Assembly: GCA_938030175.1 (NCBI GenBank)
Contig: CALHGQ010000399.1
Coordinates: forward strand, 1-37,757
Direction: 5' to 3'
Source of the DNA: an uncultured bacterium
GTDB lineage: Bacteria > Planctomycetota > UBA1135 > GCA-002686595
Length of the DNA: 37,757 nucleotides
In this document: positions 15,290 to 22,661 of the stretch, one piece after another
Layout of the letters: the number at the start of each line of letters is the position of its first letter
Position numbering within the stretch: the first letter of the stretch is position 1
Made by a program: the position numbers and the translations under genes
Notes under the pieces: generated by a model
What the model was told of the DNA's origin: nothing
Database searches by the model: none
The model's input: the letters and a program-made list of their open reading frames with translations, nothing else

Positions 15290-16127
15290 GCACACGCCGA
15301 CATTCACTCACGCCGGAGGCATCGTTCTGCGCTTCCCCGACCCTTCCGAGCCGCTCATCCTCGTGGTGAGGCCCAGCCGCTGGGTCCCGGATGGGAGCCT
15401 CCCGGAGAAGGCGGGTGAGTGGCTGCTTCCGAAGGGTCACGTCGAGCCCGGTGAGACGGCTGTGGAAGCGGGGGTGCGCGAGGTGGCCGAGGAGGCGAAG
15501 GTCGGAGCCTCGAATCCGCGCTTCGTTGGGCACGTCAGCTACTCGTTGCCCCACGAGGAGGTGGCCTGCGCGTTCTACCTCATGGACGAGGTGGGCCCGG
15601 TCCCCTCCGAGGAGGATCGGCCCGTCGAGTGGCTCACGATGGCGGAGCTGGAAGAGGCGATGCCTTACGGCACGACGCTAGACCTCGTGAAGAAGGCGAT
15701 CGCGATGGACCCCCGGAGCGAGCCCGAGAGCGCGAACCCAGGGGCGACGCTCGGCGCGATCACCCCGCTGTTTGTGACGTCCGACCTGCGGCGCGCGATC
15801 GAGTGGTACCAGGGCATCGGATTCGAGGTGCGCCTTCAGGCCCCGGAGCACGATCCGTTCTTTGGAATCATTGCTAGGGATGGCGTTCAGGTCATGCTGA
15901 AGGAGGTCGGCGATGGCGTCGGTGCGCTACCGAACCGGGAACGCCATGGGTGGGCGCGCTGGGACGCGTTTGTGTTTGTCGATGATGTCGACGGGTTCGC
16001 TCTCGAGCTCCAGGGGCGCGGCGTGGCCCTCCTCAGCGCGCTCCAGGACTGGCCCGACGATGGGCTCCGGGGCCTGGAGCTCCAGGACCCTGATGGGTAC
16101 GTCCTGTTCTTTGGGCGTCCGGCGTAG
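15288..16127 (+). CDS. Nudix-VOC fusion protein
   Basis: A 279-residue two-domain protein. Residues 1-140 are Nudix: AGGIVLRF, WLLPKGHVEPGETAVEAGVR and EVAEEAKVG. The box is GX5EX7REVAEEAKV, with Lys71 where Gly is usual; the catalytic REVAEE part is intact. Residues about 155-279 are a VOC (glyoxalase/bleomycin-resistance) domain: AITPLFVTSDLRRAIEWYQG, IGFEV, GVQVMLKEV and a closing LELQDPDGYVLFFGRPA, whose Glu fits a metal ligand of the fold. Both domains are in one uninterrupted frame, so the fusion is seen directly. The Nudix part resembles diadenosine-polyphosphate or NTP-cleaving types, but specificity is unknown. A VOC gene follows 73 bases on. Confidence 0.85.
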   Translation: MHTPTFTHAGGIVLRFPDPSEPLILVVRPSRWVPDGSLPEKAGEWLLPKGHVEPGETAVEAGVREVAEEAKVGASNPRFVGHVSYSLPHEEVACAFYLMDEVGPVPSEEDRPVEWLTMAELEEAMPYGTTLDLVKKAIAMDPRSEPESANPGATLGAITPLFVTSDLRRAIEWYQGIGFEVRLQAPEHDPFFGIIARDGVQVMLKEVGDGVGALPNRERHGWARWDAFVFVDDVDGFALELQGRGVALLSALQDWPDDGLRGLELQDPDGYVLFFGRPA

Positions 16128-16200
16128 CCGCCTGGTCCCTGGGAACGCTTGGCTTGGGTTGGGGGGCAGCGCTCACGGGGCGCGCGGTTATCGTGGCGCC

Positions 16201-16611
16201 ATGAGCGAGCAAAACACTCATGGCAATCGCGTGGTTTGGTTCGACCTGCCCGTCAAGGACTTGAACCGCGCGGCCGCTTTTTACGGGGCGGTCTTGAAGA
16301 TCAAGGTCGACAGGGAGAGCGGCGGCGGCATGGAGTTCGCCGTTCTTGAGCACGGCCCAGGCAACGGCGGCTGCTTGGTGGTCAAGCCCGAGGATGTTCC
16401 CTTGGAGGCGGACATCCACAAGGGGCCGCTCCTCTACCTGGGCGTCGAAGGGCGCATCGACGAGGCCACCGCGATGGTGACGGAGCTCGGCGGCAGGGTC
16501 CTCACGCCCGTGCATTCCGTCGGGCCCCACGGGTTCCGGTCGATCGTCCTCGACAGTGAAGGGAACCGCGTGGCACTGCACTCAGAGCAGCGACCCTCCG
16601 AGGCTAGCTAG
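16201..16611 (+). CDS. VOC (glyoxalase/bleomycin-resistance) family protein
   Basis: A 136-residue single VOC protein. RVVWFDLPVKDLNRAAAFYG gives the usual first strand and helix, followed by GGMEFAVLEHG, GPLLYLGVEGRIDEATAMVT and a closing SIVLDSEGNRVALHS. The length and order match small dimeric glyoxalase-like proteins. The enzymatic role is unknown. I took ATG 16201; the track ORF starting at 15913 overlaps the Nudix-VOC gene in another frame. A terminator hairpin follows. Confidence 0.88.
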   Translation: MSEQNTHGNRVVWFDLPVKDLNRAAAFYGAVLKIKVDRESGGGMEFAVLEHGPGNGGCLVVKPEDVPLEADIHKGPLLYLGVEGRIDEATAMVTELGGRVLTPVHSVGPHGFRSIVLDSEGNRVALHSEQRPSEAS

Positions 16612-16645
16612 CGCATCCGCTTGCCCACGGGCGCTGGACAATCTC

Positions 16646-16686
16646 CGAACGAAAACGAGCGCCCTCTTGGCGAGGGCGCCCGTTCG
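16646..16686. terminator. Bidirectional terminator hairpin between VOC and etfA
   Basis: GCGCCCTC (16659-16666) and GAGGGCGC (16672-16679) form a perfect 8-bp stem with a 5-nt loop. Outer arms CGAACG (16646-16651) and CGTTCG (16681-16686) are also complementary. It sits between two converging genes. Confidence 0.55.
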
Positions 16687-16740
16687 AAGCGCGCTCGACC
16701 CGATGGTTAGGTCGATCGCGACGGTGGGGGAGGCAGAGGC

Positions 16741-17685
16741 CTAGCCCTTCGCTGCCTTGATGGCCTCGGTCAGCTTCGGAACGATCTCGAAGGCATCGCC
16801 CACGATGCCGTAGTCGGCGACCTTGAAGATCGGCGCGTCGGCGTCCTTGTTGATCGCGACGATCGTGCCGGAGGTACGCATGCCAGCGAGGTGCTGGATG
16901 GCGCCGCTGATGGCGACCGCGATGTAGAGCTGGGGCGACACGGTCTTGCCGGTTTGTCCCACCTGCTCGCCGTGGGGGCGCCAGCCGAGATCGACGACGG
17001 CGCGCGATGCGCCAACGGCTGCGTTGCCGAACGCGCCCGCCAAGTCCTCGAGCATGCCGAAGTGCTCGGCCTCTTGAAGGCCGCGGCCGCCGCTGACGAC
17101 CACGGGTGCTTCCTTGACGTCGAGCTTCGAATCACCCTTGGCTTCGATGCCGGTGACCTTGGCCTTCGCCTCGGCGCTGATCGCGTGCTCGGCGGTCTCG
17201 CCCGGAGCTCCGCCTTCCGGTGCGTTGAAGACGTTGAGCCTGGTGGTGGCGACCATGACGTCTCCGCTCGTGCCGAGGGTGGCGAGGGCCTTGCCCGCGA
17301 GCCACGGACGCTTCACGTGGAAGCTGTCGCCGTCGGCGGTGACCTCGATGCAGTCCGCGAAGGGGGTCACGTCGAGGTGAGCCGCTACGCGGGGTGCGAT
17401 GTCCTTGCCGCGGTAGGTGGCGGCGGCGAGGAAGCCCTTCGCGCCCTCGGCCTTGCAGACGTCAGCCGCCGCGGCAGCGACGGCGTCCGAGCTGAACTCA
17501 GCCGGGCCCGTGAGGCAGACAGCTTTGGACGCGCCGACCGCGGTGGCCGCGGCAGCGGCTGCGCCTTCTCCCGCGAGGACGGCGACAACGTCGGCGCCCG
17601 CGCCCTTGGCGGCGCCGATGGCTTCGAGGCTAGCGCGGCGAACTTCGCCGCCGGTGTGCTCGCAGTAAACGATGACTTTTGACAT
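16741..17685 (-). CDS. etfA: Electron transfer flavoprotein alpha subunit
   Basis: A 314-residue EtfA. The N-terminal nucleotide-binding-like domain starts [20 protein letters not shown]. The C-terminal FAD domain shows [60 protein letters not shown] and [20 protein letters not shown]. The FAD signature reads [10 protein letters not shown], with Ala where Gly is usual. With EtfB it forms the heterodimer that carries electrons from acyl-CoA and other flavin dehydrogenases to the respiratory chain. ATG 17685 gives the family start; the track start at 17778 overlaps etfB. The etfB gene ends 25 bases upstream, so the pair is one operon. Confidence 0.95.
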   Translation of the reverse strand: MSKVIVYCEHTGGEVRRASLEAIGAAKGAGADVVAVLAGEGAAAAAATAVGASKAVCLTGPAEFSSDAVAAAAADVCKAEGAKGFLAAATYRGKDIAPRVAAHLDVTPFADCIEVTADGDSFHVKRPWLAGKALATLGTSGDVMVATTRLNVFNAPEGGAPGETAEHAISAEAKAKVTGIEAKGDSKLDVKEAPVVVSGGRGLQEAEHFGMLEDLAGAFGNAAVGASRAVVDLGWRPHGEQVGQTGKTVSPQLYIAVAISGAIQHLAGMRTSGTIVAINKDADAPIFKVADYGIVGDAFEIVPKLTEAIKAAKG

Positions 17686-17710
17686 AGCTAGAGTGTGTGC
17701 TGCGAGAGCT

Positions 17711-18466
17711 CTAGAGAACCTGCGCTTCGTTCTGAAGCGCTTCGATGAGAGCGGGGATGGCGTCGACGCCTTCGCCAACGATGCGGCCTTCCTTGCGGGC
17801 GGCCGGAAGAGCGACTTCCACGGACACGGCTTGGTTCGCCTCGACCGTTGCGTCGATCTCTTCGTACGGCTTCTTCTTGGCCGCCATGATTCCCTTCAGG
17901 CCCGCGTAGCGCGGCTCGTTGAGACCCTTCTGGCAGGTGATGACAGCGGGGCACGAGAACGTCACCGTTTCGACGCCGTCCTCGGTTTCGACCTTGGCGG
18001 TACCGGACTGACCCGAGATCTCAAGGGAGATCACATCGGTGACGCAGGGCCAACCGAGGTACGTCGCAACCATCGGGCCGACCGCAGCGTTGTCGCGGTC
18101 GGTGGCAACACGGCCCATGAACACTACGTCGGCGCCCATGCTTTGGATCTGTGCGGTGAGGGCCTTGGCCGTCGCGCGCGCGTCGCGATCCTGCCACTCT
18201 TCGTCCACAAGGACGACGGCTTTGTCGCCACCCTTGGCGAGGCACTCGCGGATTTCCTTGGTACCGCCCTTCGTGCCGAGGGTCAGGACAGTGACTTCTC
18301 CGGCGCCGAGGGCCTCTTTGGTCTTGACGGCTTCTTCGACGGCGATCTCGTCGTAGAACGAGATCATGTACTGAAGGCCAGCGCTGTCGAGGCCCTTGCC
18401 GTCGGCGGTGGGCTTAGCCACCGCTTCGGTCGTGGGCACGCGCTTGACACAAGCGACGATGTTCAT
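17711..18466 (-). CDS. etfB: Electron transfer flavoprotein beta subunit
   Basis: A 251-residue EtfB of normal length. It starts MNIVACVKRVPTTEA and contains ISFYDEIAVEEAVKTKEALG, VTVLTLGTKGGTKEIRECLA, DVVFMGRVATDRDNAAVGPM and ETVTFSCPAVITCQKGLNEP, then YAGLKGIMAAKKKPYEEID, which is the conserved recognition-loop area of EtfB. It binds AMP and docks partner dehydrogenases. The gene order is etfB-etfA. lptB lies 104 bases upstream in the same direction. No ETF-quinone oxidoreductase is in the window. Confidence 0.95.
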   Translation of the reverse strand: MNIVACVKRVPTTEAVAKPTADGKGLDSAGLQYMISFYDEIAVEEAVKTKEALGAGEVTVLTLGTKGGTKEIRECLAKGGDKAVVLVDEEWQDRDARATAKALTAQIQSMGADVVFMGRVATDRDNAAVGPMVATYLGWPCVTDVISLEISGQSGTAKVETEDGVETVTFSCPAVITCQKGLNEPRYAGLKGIMAAKKKPYEEIDATVEANQAVSVEVALPAARKEGRIVGEGVDAIPALIEALQNEAQVL

Positions 18467-18570
18467 GGGGGTCTGCTGAGCGATTAGCTCTGCTCTACGG
18501 GCTCAAGAATCGAGTTTATGGGCAACGAGAATACCCGCCATCGACTCCCCCGTGGGCCCCTCCCGGCTGA

Positions 18571-19356
18571 CTATTCGATCAGCTCGCGCTCTTCCTCGGC
18601 CGAGACGCCCTTGACCGCTGGAACGTCGAAGTTCCGGCCCAGGTAGACCTCGCGCACCTTGGGGTCGGCGATCAGCTCCTCGGCGGTGCCCTCCCGCAGG
18701 ATCTGGCCCTGGTGGATGATGTAGGCGCGCTCGGTGCTCTGGAGGGTCTCGCGGACGTTGTGGTCCGTGATCAGGATGCCGATGCCTTGGTCCCTGAGCT
18801 GTTGAATGAGGCCTTGGATCTCCTCGACGTTGATGGGGTCGACGCCCGCGAAGGGCTCGTCCAGGAGCAGGATCGATGGACGGGTGGCCAGGGACCGCGC
18901 GAGCTCTAGCCGGCGGCGCTCGCCGCCAGAGAGCGTGTCCGCGCGGCTGGTCGTCAGGTGGAAGAGCTCCAGCTCCTTCAGGAGCCGCTCTGCTTCACTC
19001 TGCCGCTCTCGCCGGTTCAGCGGCAGGGCCTCCAGCACGGCGAGGACGTTGTCCTTCACGGTCATCTGTCGGAAGACGCTCGACTCCTGGGGCAAATAGC
19101 CCATGCCGAGCCTGGCACGACGGAACATCGGGAGCTTGGTGCAGTCCTTCCCACCCAGCGTCACGCTTCCTTCGTCCGGGGCCACGACGCCCACGGTCAT
19201 GCGGAAGCTGGTCGTCTTTCCGGCGCCGTTGGGGCCAAGGAGTCCGACGATCTCGCCGGGCTCAACGTGGAAGCCCACTCCGTCGACGACGCGTCTGCCG
19301 CGGTAGGCCTTGACGAGTCCGCGGACGTCGAGGGGCGGTTGATCTTTGTGGGCCAT
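18571..19356 (-). CDS. lptB: LPS export ABC transporter ATP-binding protein LptB
   Basis: A 261-residue ATPase. Walker A is LLGPNGAGKTTSFRMTVGVV, followed by the LptB-typical LGMGYLPQESSVFRQMTVKD, signature LSGGERRRLELARSLA, Walker B SILLLDEPFAGVDPI and LITDHNVRETLQSTERAYII. These match LptB, which powers lipopolysaccharide extraction from the inner membrane with LptFG. A C-terminal extension (VREVYLGRNF followed by about 20 residues) is slightly longer than usual. It supports an outer membrane in this organism. LptA/C/F/G are not in the window. Confidence 0.92.
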   Translation of the reverse strand: MAHKDQPPLDVRGLVKAYRGRRVVDGVGFHVEPGEIVGLLGPNGAGKTTSFRMTVGVVAPDEGSVTLGGKDCTKLPMFRRARLGMGYLPQESSVFRQMTVKDNVLAVLEALPLNRRERQSEAERLLKELELFHLTTSRADTLSGGERRRLELARSLATRPSILLLDEPFAGVDPINVEEIQGLIQQLRDQGIGILITDHNVRETLQSTERAYIIHQGQILREGTAEELIADPKVREVYLGRNFDVPAVKGVSAEEERELIE

Positions 19357-19800
19357 GGGTTTGCGTACGCTGGAAACTTAATGTCGTGCGGCTTCTTGAC
19401 GGATCGCGAATCCGTGGTAGCCATCCGGAAAGTGGAAGACTCTCTGCGACTGTTGAAGTGGAGCCAGGAACCTTCCTAGCAGGAGGGGATTCCCTCCGTT
19501 GGACTCTCCGGGGTGGCGCGAGTTGTAACTCCCGAAACACAATCGGCTTACGGAGCTGCCGGCAAGGGCTTGGTGGGTGCCTAGGGGCCTAGGTAGCGGC
19601 GGGGGTGGAGCGGGTGGAGAACGGCAAGCTGTCGGGGAAAGAGTGTGGATAAGTCAGGACGTTAAGGCGTCTTGACCTGTTCCTTGAGGTCCGGTGCCTG
19701 ATCTGCACAGCTGCTATGGCTCGATCTTTGTGGCCCGATGCGGCCTAGGGCCATGCGGCCGCTGGGATCCCTTGGGCTCAGTCCGCCCCAGGATGCCGCC
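19357..19800. other. Intergenic region (444 bases) between lptB and signal peptidase I
   Basis: It separates two minus-strand genes and should carry the lptB promoter at its left end, though no clear -35/-10 pair is seen. It contains two CCTAGG palindromes two bases apart (19580-19593), one perfect DnaA-box-like 9-mer, and repeated GCGGCC words near 19741-19763. Short ORFs here look non-coding. Confidence 0.5.
19644..19652 (-). promoter_or_regulatory. Single DnaA-box-like site
   Basis: TGTGGATAA is the reverse complement of the consensus DnaA box TTATCCACA. I see only one such site in the gap and no AT-rich unwinding element, so it may be a chance match or a regulatory box rather than an origin. 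Confidence 0.25.
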
Positions 19801-21384
19801 TCAGCGGACCCACTTCAATCGGTAGACGTCGTACTGGAACGCAAAGGGCCAGACCACGACGACGGCGCGCCCGCGGATGAGATCCCTGGGTACGAACGAA
19901 AGATGCTCGTCCTGGAGCCTCTCGGTGGAATGGGCGTCTAGGACGTGCAGCTCTCCAAACTCGTCTCGCAGGAAGATCTCCTTGGCACCCGCCCGCTGGG
20001 GGGCGTAGCGCGGGTTGCTAGCTGGATCCGAGACCATTTGTCCGGTCTTCGGGTTCAGGACCTGACTCTCCCGGGAGTTACCGCGGACGATCTTCGCAGG
20101 CTCGTCGCCCTCGCCCATGACCCGGAACTGAGAGAGGCTCCAGTCGCGGCCGTCGGACGAGTCCTGGGAGTTGTCGCCGAGTACCAGGTACTGGTCCTCA
20201 GGGATCTGCCAGCGCGTCACGGGGCGGTTGCCCGCCGTCTGCGTGTAGAAGATATCGCGCCAGATCTTGAGGTCGTCGAACGTGGCGCCGGAGGAGCCTT
20301 CCGCATCGACCTCGACCGTAATGCGCGACTCCATTTTCTGGACCGTAGGCTGGGTCGATTCCGCAGCCGGGATCTCCATCGATGCGATCAGGTCGCCGTC
20401 GATGCGGAACTCCAAGAGGTCATTCAGGTTCTGCACCTCGACCTCGACGGACTGCCCGGCCTTCAGTTGGATGGCTTTCTCCGTGGACGTGCGCTCTCCG
20501 TCGAAACCTGGCCCTGTCGCCGAAATGGCGGCCACGGCTGCGGCGTCTCCGCCGGGGCCTCTCAGCGCGAAACGGAAACGTCGGTCGCCTTCGTGGAGAA
20601 CCACGGTGCAGCCTTTGACCCCAGCCTCGGCCTCGAGCTCGAGCGCCACGCGTAGGTCGGTCACGTCGTTGCGCCGTGAGCCCTTTCTCTTCTCCGAGAT
20701 CTTGGACTTCACGCCCTTCGGGTAACCGTCCAGGTAGCCGTCCTTGATGGATTGGAACTGGTCTGGGTAAGACAGCGAGCCGCTACCTCTTGTGCGGAGG
20801 CTGTCGCTGTCCTCGCCCGCATCAAGCTGCCAGCCCTTGGGCTTGGTGCTCTGCCACTCACCGTTCGTCTCGATGCGCCGGAGCTGGGCGTCCTGGATCG
20901 CTCGCGGGCGACGCAGCGGTTTTGGCTGTTCTCCCTTCGCCTGAACCCAGATGTCGCCGCCAGCGAGGTACATCGTCTCGCCCGGCATCCCGACGATGCG
21001 CTTGATGAAGTTCTTCGAGCTGTCGAGCGGGTACTTGAAGACCGCGATCTCGAAGCGCTCAGGGTCGCGGTAGTGGTATGAGAACTTGTCGACGATGACT
21101 CGGTCGTAGATCCCGGTCTCGGCGTTCCCCATCAGCGTCGGCTGCATGGACCCGGTGGGGATCTTGTAGGCCTCAAGGACGAAGTACTTGAAGAGCACGA
21201 TCGTCACGATCGAGATCGCGACCGCTTCGATGTTGTCCCGCCAGGGGTGCGCCTTCTGGGCCTTCTTCTGGGCTGCCTTGCGGAGGGCCTTCGCGTCCTT
21301 CGCGGTTCCCTCTCTGAGGGCGGACGTCTCAGGGGCGCTAGAGACGTACTCCCCTGCTGGTTTCGCGGTGCTTGGTTCTGTCAC
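19801..21384 (-). CDS. lepB: Signal peptidase I with large insertion
   Basis: A 527-residue signal peptidase I; typical enzymes have 200-330. A charged Ala/Lys lead precedes one membrane helix (AVAISIVTIVLFKYFVLEAY) and the catalytic Ser79 in KIPTGSMQPTL. The general base Lys128 lies in KNFIKRIVGMPGE, and GDNSQDSSDGRDW is box E. Between about residues 150 and 385 there is an insertion. It is charged first (LRRPRAIQD), then beta-rich (DLRVALELEAEAGVKGCTVV, QLKAGQSVEVEVQNL, LLEFRIDGDLIASMEI, TFDDLKIWRDIFY), resembling a concanavalin/LamG-like jelly roll. A second, smaller insertion (about 420-495) precedes the C-terminus. The catalytic dyad is intact. It cleaves signal peptides of exported proteins at the outer face of the inner membrane. 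Confidence 0.92.
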   Translation of the reverse strand: MTEPSTAKPAGEYVSSAPETSALREGTAKDAKALRKAAQKKAQKAHPWRDNIEAVAISIVTIVLFKYFVLEAYKIPTGSMQPTLMGNAETGIYDRVIVDKFSYHYRDPERFEIAVFKYPLDSSKNFIKRIVGMPGETMYLAGGDIWVQAKGEQPKPLRRPRAIQDAQLRRIETNGEWQSTKPKGWQLDAGEDSDSLRTRGSGSLSYPDQFQSIKDGYLDGYPKGVKSKISEKRKGSRRNDVTDLRVALELEAEAGVKGCTVVLHEGDRRFRFALRGPGGDAAAVAAISATGPGFDGERTSTEKAIQLKAGQSVEVEVQNLNDLLEFRIDGDLIASMEIPAAESTQPTVQKMESRITVEVDAEGSSGATFDDLKIWRDIFYTQTAGNRPVTRWQIPEDQYLVLGDNSQDSSDGRDWSLSQFRVMGEGDEPAKIVRGNSRESQVLNPKTGQMVSDPASNPRYAPQRAGAKEIFLRDEFGELHVLDAHSTERLQDEHLSFVPRDLIRGRAVVVVWPFAFQYDVYRLKWVR

Positions 21385-21577
21385 GACGCCGTCGAGGATA
21401 ACGGTAGTGGCTCTCGAAGAGGCCGGCGAAACCGAGCCGGGGTCAAAAAGGCTCCGCTCCCTGGCCGCTCCCCTTGGTGGGGCTTCGGGGCCGGGCCTCG
21501 GCGTAGGGGGCGCCCGATCCCTCGGCCGTTCCAGGTGGGTGAGCCAACTGTAACTTGCAGGTGATTTGCCCGTGATT

Positions 21578-21589
21578 CAGGTCGACCTG
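21578..21589. promoter_or_regulatory. 12-bp perfect palindrome upstream of DUF2911
   Basis: CAGGTCGACCTG is a perfect palindrome 41 bases before the DUF2911 ATG. A further GCAGGT (21557-21562) is complementary to the ACCTGC at 21585-21590. This could be an operator or simply a hairpin in the leader. The 246-base gap is divergent between lepB and DUF2911. Confidence 0.3.
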
Positions 21590-21630
21590 CGGACTAAGGG
21601 CCCCGCCATCGCAACTACCATTCCGACGTC

Positions 21631-22506
21631 ATGAACACCACTCTCTTCACAGCCTCTCTCCTCTCCGTTTGCGGAGCCCTCGCCTTCACCAGCCAGCCGG
21701 CACAGGACTCAGGGGCCGCTCCCCTCGAGTTCCCCGCCGCTAGCCCCACCTCCACGCTCACCCAGCGCGTCGGCATCACCGACATCGAGATCCAGTACGC
21801 GCGGCCGAGCATGCGCGGTCGCAAAGTCTTTGGGGGCCTCGAGCCCTACGGCGTCGTCTGGCGCACCGGCGCAAACGCCGCCACGCAGGTCAAGTTCAGC
21901 ACCGACATCAAGTTCGGCGGAACGGACGTTCCCGCGGGCTCCTACGCGATCTTCTCCATCCCTGGTGAGAGCGAGTGGACGGTGATCCTCAACAGCGGCG
22001 TCAACCAGTTCGGCGCGTACCAGTACGACGCCGCGAAGGATGTGGCGCGGGCCACGGTCAAGCCGATCGCGCTCACCACGCCCGTGGAGTCACTCGCCTT
22101 CGGCATCGGCGACCTTCGCTCCAACTCGGCGACCCTCTACTTCGAGTGGGAGAACGTCCGCGTCCCGGTTCAGATCCAGACCGATGTGGTCGCGGAGCTC
22201 GTGCCGCGCATCGAGGCCGCGATGGAAGGCGAAGGGCAGCTTCCTTACCTCTCCGCGGCGATGTTCTACTACGAGAACGACGTCGACATCGACAAGGCCG
22301 CCGCATGGATCGACGAGGCCGTGAAGGCGCAGCCCACGGCCTTCTGGGTTTCTTACCGCAAGGGCCTCATCCTTGAGAAGAAGGGCGACAAGCCCGGCGC
22401 GATCAAGGCCGCCACGATGTCGCTCGAAGCTGCATCGAAGGCGAGCGGTGCGCTCAAGGACGAGTACACCCGTCTCAACGAAGCGCTGATCAAGCGCTGC
22501 AAGTAG
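21631..22506 (+). CDS. DUF2911 family exported protein with TPR-like C-terminus
   Basis: A 291-residue protein. The signal is MNTTLFTASLLSVCGALAFT and the mature part begins near QPAQDSG. DUF2911 is shown by QRVGITDIEIQYARPSMRGR, then GLEPYGVVWRTGANAATQVK, PAGSYAIFSIPGESEWTVIL and TLYFEWENVRVPVQI. After about residue 190 helices follow (LSAAMFYYENDVDIDKAAAW, then ISYRKGLILEKKGDKPGAIK-like TPR pattern). The domain function is unknown; it is common in Bacteroidota and Planctomycetota secreted proteins. It is divergent from lepB. Confidence 0.88.
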   Translation: MNTTLFTASLLSVCGALAFTSQPAQDSGAAPLEFPAASPTSTLTQRVGITDIEIQYARPSMRGRKVFGGLEPYGVVWRTGANAATQVKFSTDIKFGGTDVPAGSYAIFSIPGESEWTVILNSGVNQFGAYQYDAAKDVARATVKPIALTTPVESLAFGIGDLRSNSATLYFEWENVRVPVQIQTDVVAELVPRIEAAMEGEGQLPYLSAAMFYYENDVDIDKAAAWIDEAVKAQPTAFWVSYRKGLILEKKGDKPGAIKAATMSLEAASKASGALKDEYTRLNEALIKRCK

Positions 22507-22577
22507 TCGGGCGAACCGGACGGACAGCCTTAGTCGTTGGAAGGCCTCGCCGTCCGCGAGCTTCGTAGACACTGTGG

Positions 22578-22600
22578 CCCCGGGGACCTTGTCCTCGGGG
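22578..22600 (+). terminator. Hairpin after DUF2911
   Basis: CCCCGGGGA and TCCTCGGGG pair over 9 bp with one G-U, loop CCTTG, 72 bases after the stop. No T-tract follows, so termination is inferred. Confidence 0.4.
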
Positions 22601-22661
22601 CGATACAGGAGCGGGGCGCGGCCGCGGTGTGACTCCCGCCGCGCCGCGGGCTAGCGGGGCC

